A stretch of 8,026 bases of DNA, taken from the NCBI GenBank assembly GCA_028282485.1, contig JANQHU010000209.1:1-8026 (forward strand). The letters run 5' to 3'. Origin of the DNA: Bacillota bacterium (GTDB lineage Bacteria; Bacillota; UBA4882; UBA8346). Position 1 is the stretch's first letter; each line of letters begins with the position of its first letter. The position numbers and the translations under genes were made by a program. Of the stretch, positions 6,062-8,026 are shown one piece after another. The notes below the pieces were generated by a model, which saw only the letters and a program-made list of their open reading frames with translations, did no database searches and had not been told where the DNA came from.

Positions 6062-6112
6062 ACTATATCATAAATTATCAGATATTGAAACCATAATCTA
6101 GAAAAATGTCAA
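6062..6112 (-). promoter_or_regulatory. Candidate sigma-A promoters for the phosphatase gene
   Basis: On the minus strand, a perfect TTGACA (6107-6112) is followed after 17 bp by TTCAAT (6084-6089), a fair -10. A second candidate is the extended -10 TGATATAGT (6062-6070), with only a weak -35 upstream. Both lie between the kinase stop and the phosphatase start. Either could let the phosphatase be expressed apart from the regulator-kinase pair. Confidence 0.5.
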
Positions 6113-6133
6113 CATAATTCAGAGGTCTGCTCT

Positions 6134-7540
6134 TTATTTAATAGGTAAATTAAAGGCAAAACAAGAACCGAGATGCAATTCACTAGTTACTTCCAATTGA
6201 CTCCCATAACTTTCTACAATATGCTTGACAATGGAAAGTCCTAATCCGGTTCCTCCCATCACCCGGGAACGCCCTTTATCCACCCGATAGAAACGCTCAA
6301 AAATGCGGCCTAAGTCTTCTTCCGGAATCCCAATCCCAGTATCGCAAATAGCTACTTGAATTCTTTTTTCCCGAAATTCGACAGTTAATTTAACGGTACC
6401 TGAAGCCGGAGTATATTTAAAAGCATTATCAAGTAGATTAATCAAAACCTGTTTAATCTGGTTTCGATTGGCATAAACCGCTGGCAGCTCGGTTTCTGAG
6501 TAATAAATCTCAAACTTGGGGGTCAAATCTTGGACCGGCAAAAAACGTTCGGCAACTTCTTCGATTAAAGTAATTAAAGAAAAACTCTCCTTAGTAACCT
6601 CAATTTTCGAATCAAGTTTAGCTAAGGTTAATAAATCATCCACCATATTGGCCAGACGGTCGCTTTCCTGATCAATTGCGCGGAGATAGCGTAAGAGCAT
6701 CTCTTTTTCTTGCCAAGCGCCCCGAATCAAAGTCTCCGCCATTGCTTTAATCGCTGTAATCGGAGTTCTTAATTCGTGAGAAACATTAGCCACAAAATCT
6801 TGACGGACTCTCTCCAAATGCCTCACTTGGGTAACATCATGAATCACAATAATTGACCCGCAAGAAGTCTGGTTCTCATCTTCTAAGGGGGCTAAAAAAA
6901 TCTCTAATTGTCTTAACCCCGGATGATAAATAGTTAGCTCACTTTCTAAGGGGTTCTTTGATTCACTAACCTCCTGAATCAACTCTAATAAATGATGATT
7001 TAAGACCGCCTCCAAAATTGGGCGCCCTTCCGCCTTCTTAAAATTTAAACCTAACATGTTTTCAATGGCCGGATTAGCTAAAACTACTCGTTGTTCCTCA
7101 TCAATCACTAAAATACCGTCAACTAAGTTCGAAATAATTAGTTCCAGTTTTTGTTTTTCCTCGCGAATCAAAGCAAAAGATTCAGCTAACTGACTAGCCA
7201 TACTATTAATAGTTTTACCTAAATGATTTAATTCCATATAATCGATAAAACTAACTCGACTGGATAGATCACCTTTAGCAATACCTCGGGCAAATAACTG
7301 TAGTTGGGAAAAGGGCTTGACAAAACGATTTACTAAGATATTGCCGATCACCACTGCTACTAAAGCAGTCAAAATAATGCCGCAGATCAAAACTAGACGC
7401 ATTTGGTTGATTAAGGCTTCGGGTTGCCCCCCGTTTAAAATTATCCCTTCTGTGTATCTGGTTAAATAAAAAATTAAACCGCTGGCAATAATTGCTACTA
7501 TGACCAGATAAAAAAGAAAGAGCCGTGTTTTTACTTGCAT
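6134..7540 (-). CDS. PhoR/WalK-type membrane sensor histidine kinase (468 aa)
   Basis: This is a transmembrane kinase that autophosphorylates on His and passes phosphate to the adjacent OmpR-type regulator. TM1 spans about 8-26, then a short outside loop of some 20 residues, then TM2 about 48-70. HAMP follows at 71-122, a PAS domain at about 131-238, then HisKA with FVANVSHELRTP (249-260; phosphoacceptor His255). The ATPase domain has the N box INLLDNAFKYT (367-377), G1 DTGIGIP (400-406), F box FERFYRVD (414-421) and G2 GGTGLGLSIV (429-438). All catalytic boxes are intact. The start at 7540 is chosen for the AGGGGGC ribosome site 8 nt upstream. An upstream ATG at 7585 would overlap the regulator and add 15 polar residues before TM1. 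It lies 16 nt after the regulator stop, in one operon. The small loop argues against an extracytoplasmic sensor domain like that of WalK. The signal is unknown. Confidence 0.92.
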   Translation of the reverse strand: MQVKTRLFLFYLVIVAIIASGLIFYLTRYTEGIILNGGQPEALINQMRLVLICGIILTALVAVVIGNILVNRFVKPFSQLQLFARGIAKGDLSSRVSFIDYMELNHLGKTINSMASQLAESFALIREEKQKLELIISNLVDGILVIDEEQRVVLANPAIENMLGLNFKKAEGRPILEAVLNHHLLELIQEVSESKNPLESELTIYHPGLRQLEIFLAPLEDENQTSCGSIIVIHDVTQVRHLERVRQDFVANVSHELRTPITAIKAMAETLIRGAWQEKEMLLRYLRAIDQESDRLANMVDDLLTLAKLDSKIEVTKESFSLITLIEEVAERFLPVQDLTPKFEIYYSETELPAVYANRNQIKQVLINLLDNAFKYTPASGTVKLTVEFREKRIQVAICDTGIGIPEEDLGRIFERFYRVDKGRSRVMGGTGLGLSIVKHIVESYGSQLEVTSELHLGSCFAFNLPIK

Positions 7541-7548
7541 TATAAACA

Positions 7549-7555
7549 GCCCCCT
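7549..7555 (-). promoter_or_regulatory. Ribosome binding site that sets the kinase start
   Basis: AGGGGGC on the minus strand is 8 nt before the ATG at 7540, between the regulator stop and the kinase. It supports the shorter kinase start over the overlapping ATG at 7585. Confidence 0.7.
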
Positions 7556-7556
7556 A

Positions 7557-8026
7557 TTATTTTCGAAATTTATATCCGGCTCCACGAATAGTAATTATAT
7601 ATTTGGGATTTCCCGGATCGTCTTCAATTTTTTCCCGCAACCAGCGGACGTGAACATCAACCGTTCGGTTATCACCATAAAAATCACTGCCCCAAACTAA
7701 GTTTAACAACTGGTCACGAGTTAATACCTGTCCCGGATGATTAGCTAAAATTCTTAATAACTCATATTCTTTACTGGATAGAACAATTGGTTCCCCTTTA
7801 ACTGTTACCTCATGGCCTAGTAAATCGATCACTAAATTCCCCGTTTTGATTTGGCTCCCTTTTGCGGCCGCTTCTGGAATCGCTTTGGCCGCAGGGGGGT
7901 GATCCGCCATCCTTACTCGTTTTAAAACTGATTTTACTCGGGCAATTAATTCTCGCATACTAAAAGGTTTGGTTACGTAATCATCGGCCCCCAGCTCTAA
8001 ACCTAAGACCCGATCAATCTCACTCT
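7557..8026 (-). CDS. OmpR/PhoB-family response regulator, N-terminus cut by the window edge
   Basis: This is the DNA-binding partner of the downstream kinase. Only the last 155 residues are present. The reading frame is open to the window edge, and the visible start codon at 7958 is internal. The first visible residues are the end of the receiver domain, LELGADDYVTKPFS, whose Lys is the conserved receiver lysine. The phosphoacceptor Asp lies outside the window. A Pro/Ala-rich linker (ADHPPAAKAIPEAAAKG) joins it to a winged-helix DNA-binding domain: LSSKEYELLRILANHPGQV, then LTRDQLLNLVWG, the DNRTVDVHVRWLREKIEDDP recognition region and ITIRGAGYKF at the end. The pattern fits PhoB/PhoP or WalR types; the target genes cannot be told. 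It is first in the visible operon, 16 nt before the kinase. Confidence 0.92.
   Translation of the reverse strand, partial: SEIDRVLGLELGADDYVTKPFSMRELIARVKSVLKRVRMADHPPAAKAIPEAAAKGSQIKTGNLVIDLLGHEVTVKGEPIVLSSKEYELLRILANHPGQVLTRDQLLNLVWGSDFYGDNRTVDVHVRWLREKIEDDPGNPKYIITIRGAGYKFRK

Noticed and set aside
6069..6077. CATAAATTA on the plus strand, a sigma-K -10 match
   Set aside because: No plus-strand gene lies downstream; it overlaps a minus-strand promoter region. It shows that such matches arise by chance here.
6117..6133. Possible terminator after the kinase (AGAG...CTCT)
   Set aside because: Only a 4-bp stem and no T-run follows on the minus strand.
7541..7585. Longer kinase start at 7585
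   Set aside because: It overlaps the regulator's coding end and adds polar residues before TM1. The ATG at 7540 has a strong ribosome site at the right distance.
7956..7958. Regulator start at 7958
   Set aside because: The frame continues upstream to the window edge with clear receiver-domain sequence (GADDYVTKPFS), so this Met is internal.

Overview
This window looks like chromosomal DNA of a low-GC, endospore-forming Firmicute, probably a clostridial or Peptococcaceae-type organism. The evidence is two spore-coat (CotF-type) proteins, a DacF-like sporulation D,D-carboxypeptidase, strong AAGGAGG-type ribosome binding sites, and a PhoR/WalK-type sensor kinase paired with an OmpR-type regulator. 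I cannot name the species. I see no rRNA, tRNA, CRISPR array, transposase or integrase.

Layout. Positions 12-714 (minus strand) hold a two-gene coat operon: an 86-residue small coat protein, then a 136-residue CotF-domain protein. Positions 715-919 are a divergent regulatory gap with a perfect 13-bp inverted repeat. One arm of it contains the Shine-Dalgarno (SD) sequence of the first coat gene. Positions 920-2092 (plus) encode the carboxypeptidase, followed by a clear intrinsic terminator (2130-2177). Positions 2261-3064 (plus) encode a stand-alone lysozyme-like protein without a signal peptide, of a type usually met in phage or secretion-system proteins. Positions 3132-4768 (plus) hold two GT2-family glycosyltransferases in tandem, followed by a hairpin between convergent genes (4796-4831). 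Positions 4930-5220 (minus) encode a very AT-rich zinc-ribbon orphan. Positions 5244-6023 (minus) encode a NagD-like HAD phosphatase. Positions 6134-8026 (minus) carry the sensor kinase and the C-terminal part of its response regulator, which runs off the right edge.

How the genes may work together. The left half reads as a loose spore-envelope neighbourhood: coat proteins, a cortex or wall-modifying carboxypeptidase, a putative muralytic enzyme, and two glycosyltransferases that could build a surface glycan. A sigma-K-like -10 match (CATAAACTA) lies before the glycosyltransferases, but an equally good match occurs elsewhere by chance. The spore link for the glycosyltransferases and the lysozyme-like protein is therefore inference from position only. 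The right half is an ordinary housekeeping or signalling block (regulator, kinase, phosphatase) with higher GC. No clearly new multi-gene defence or mobile system is visible. The most interesting items are the possible SD-sequestering inverted repeat and the orphan lysozyme-like protein.
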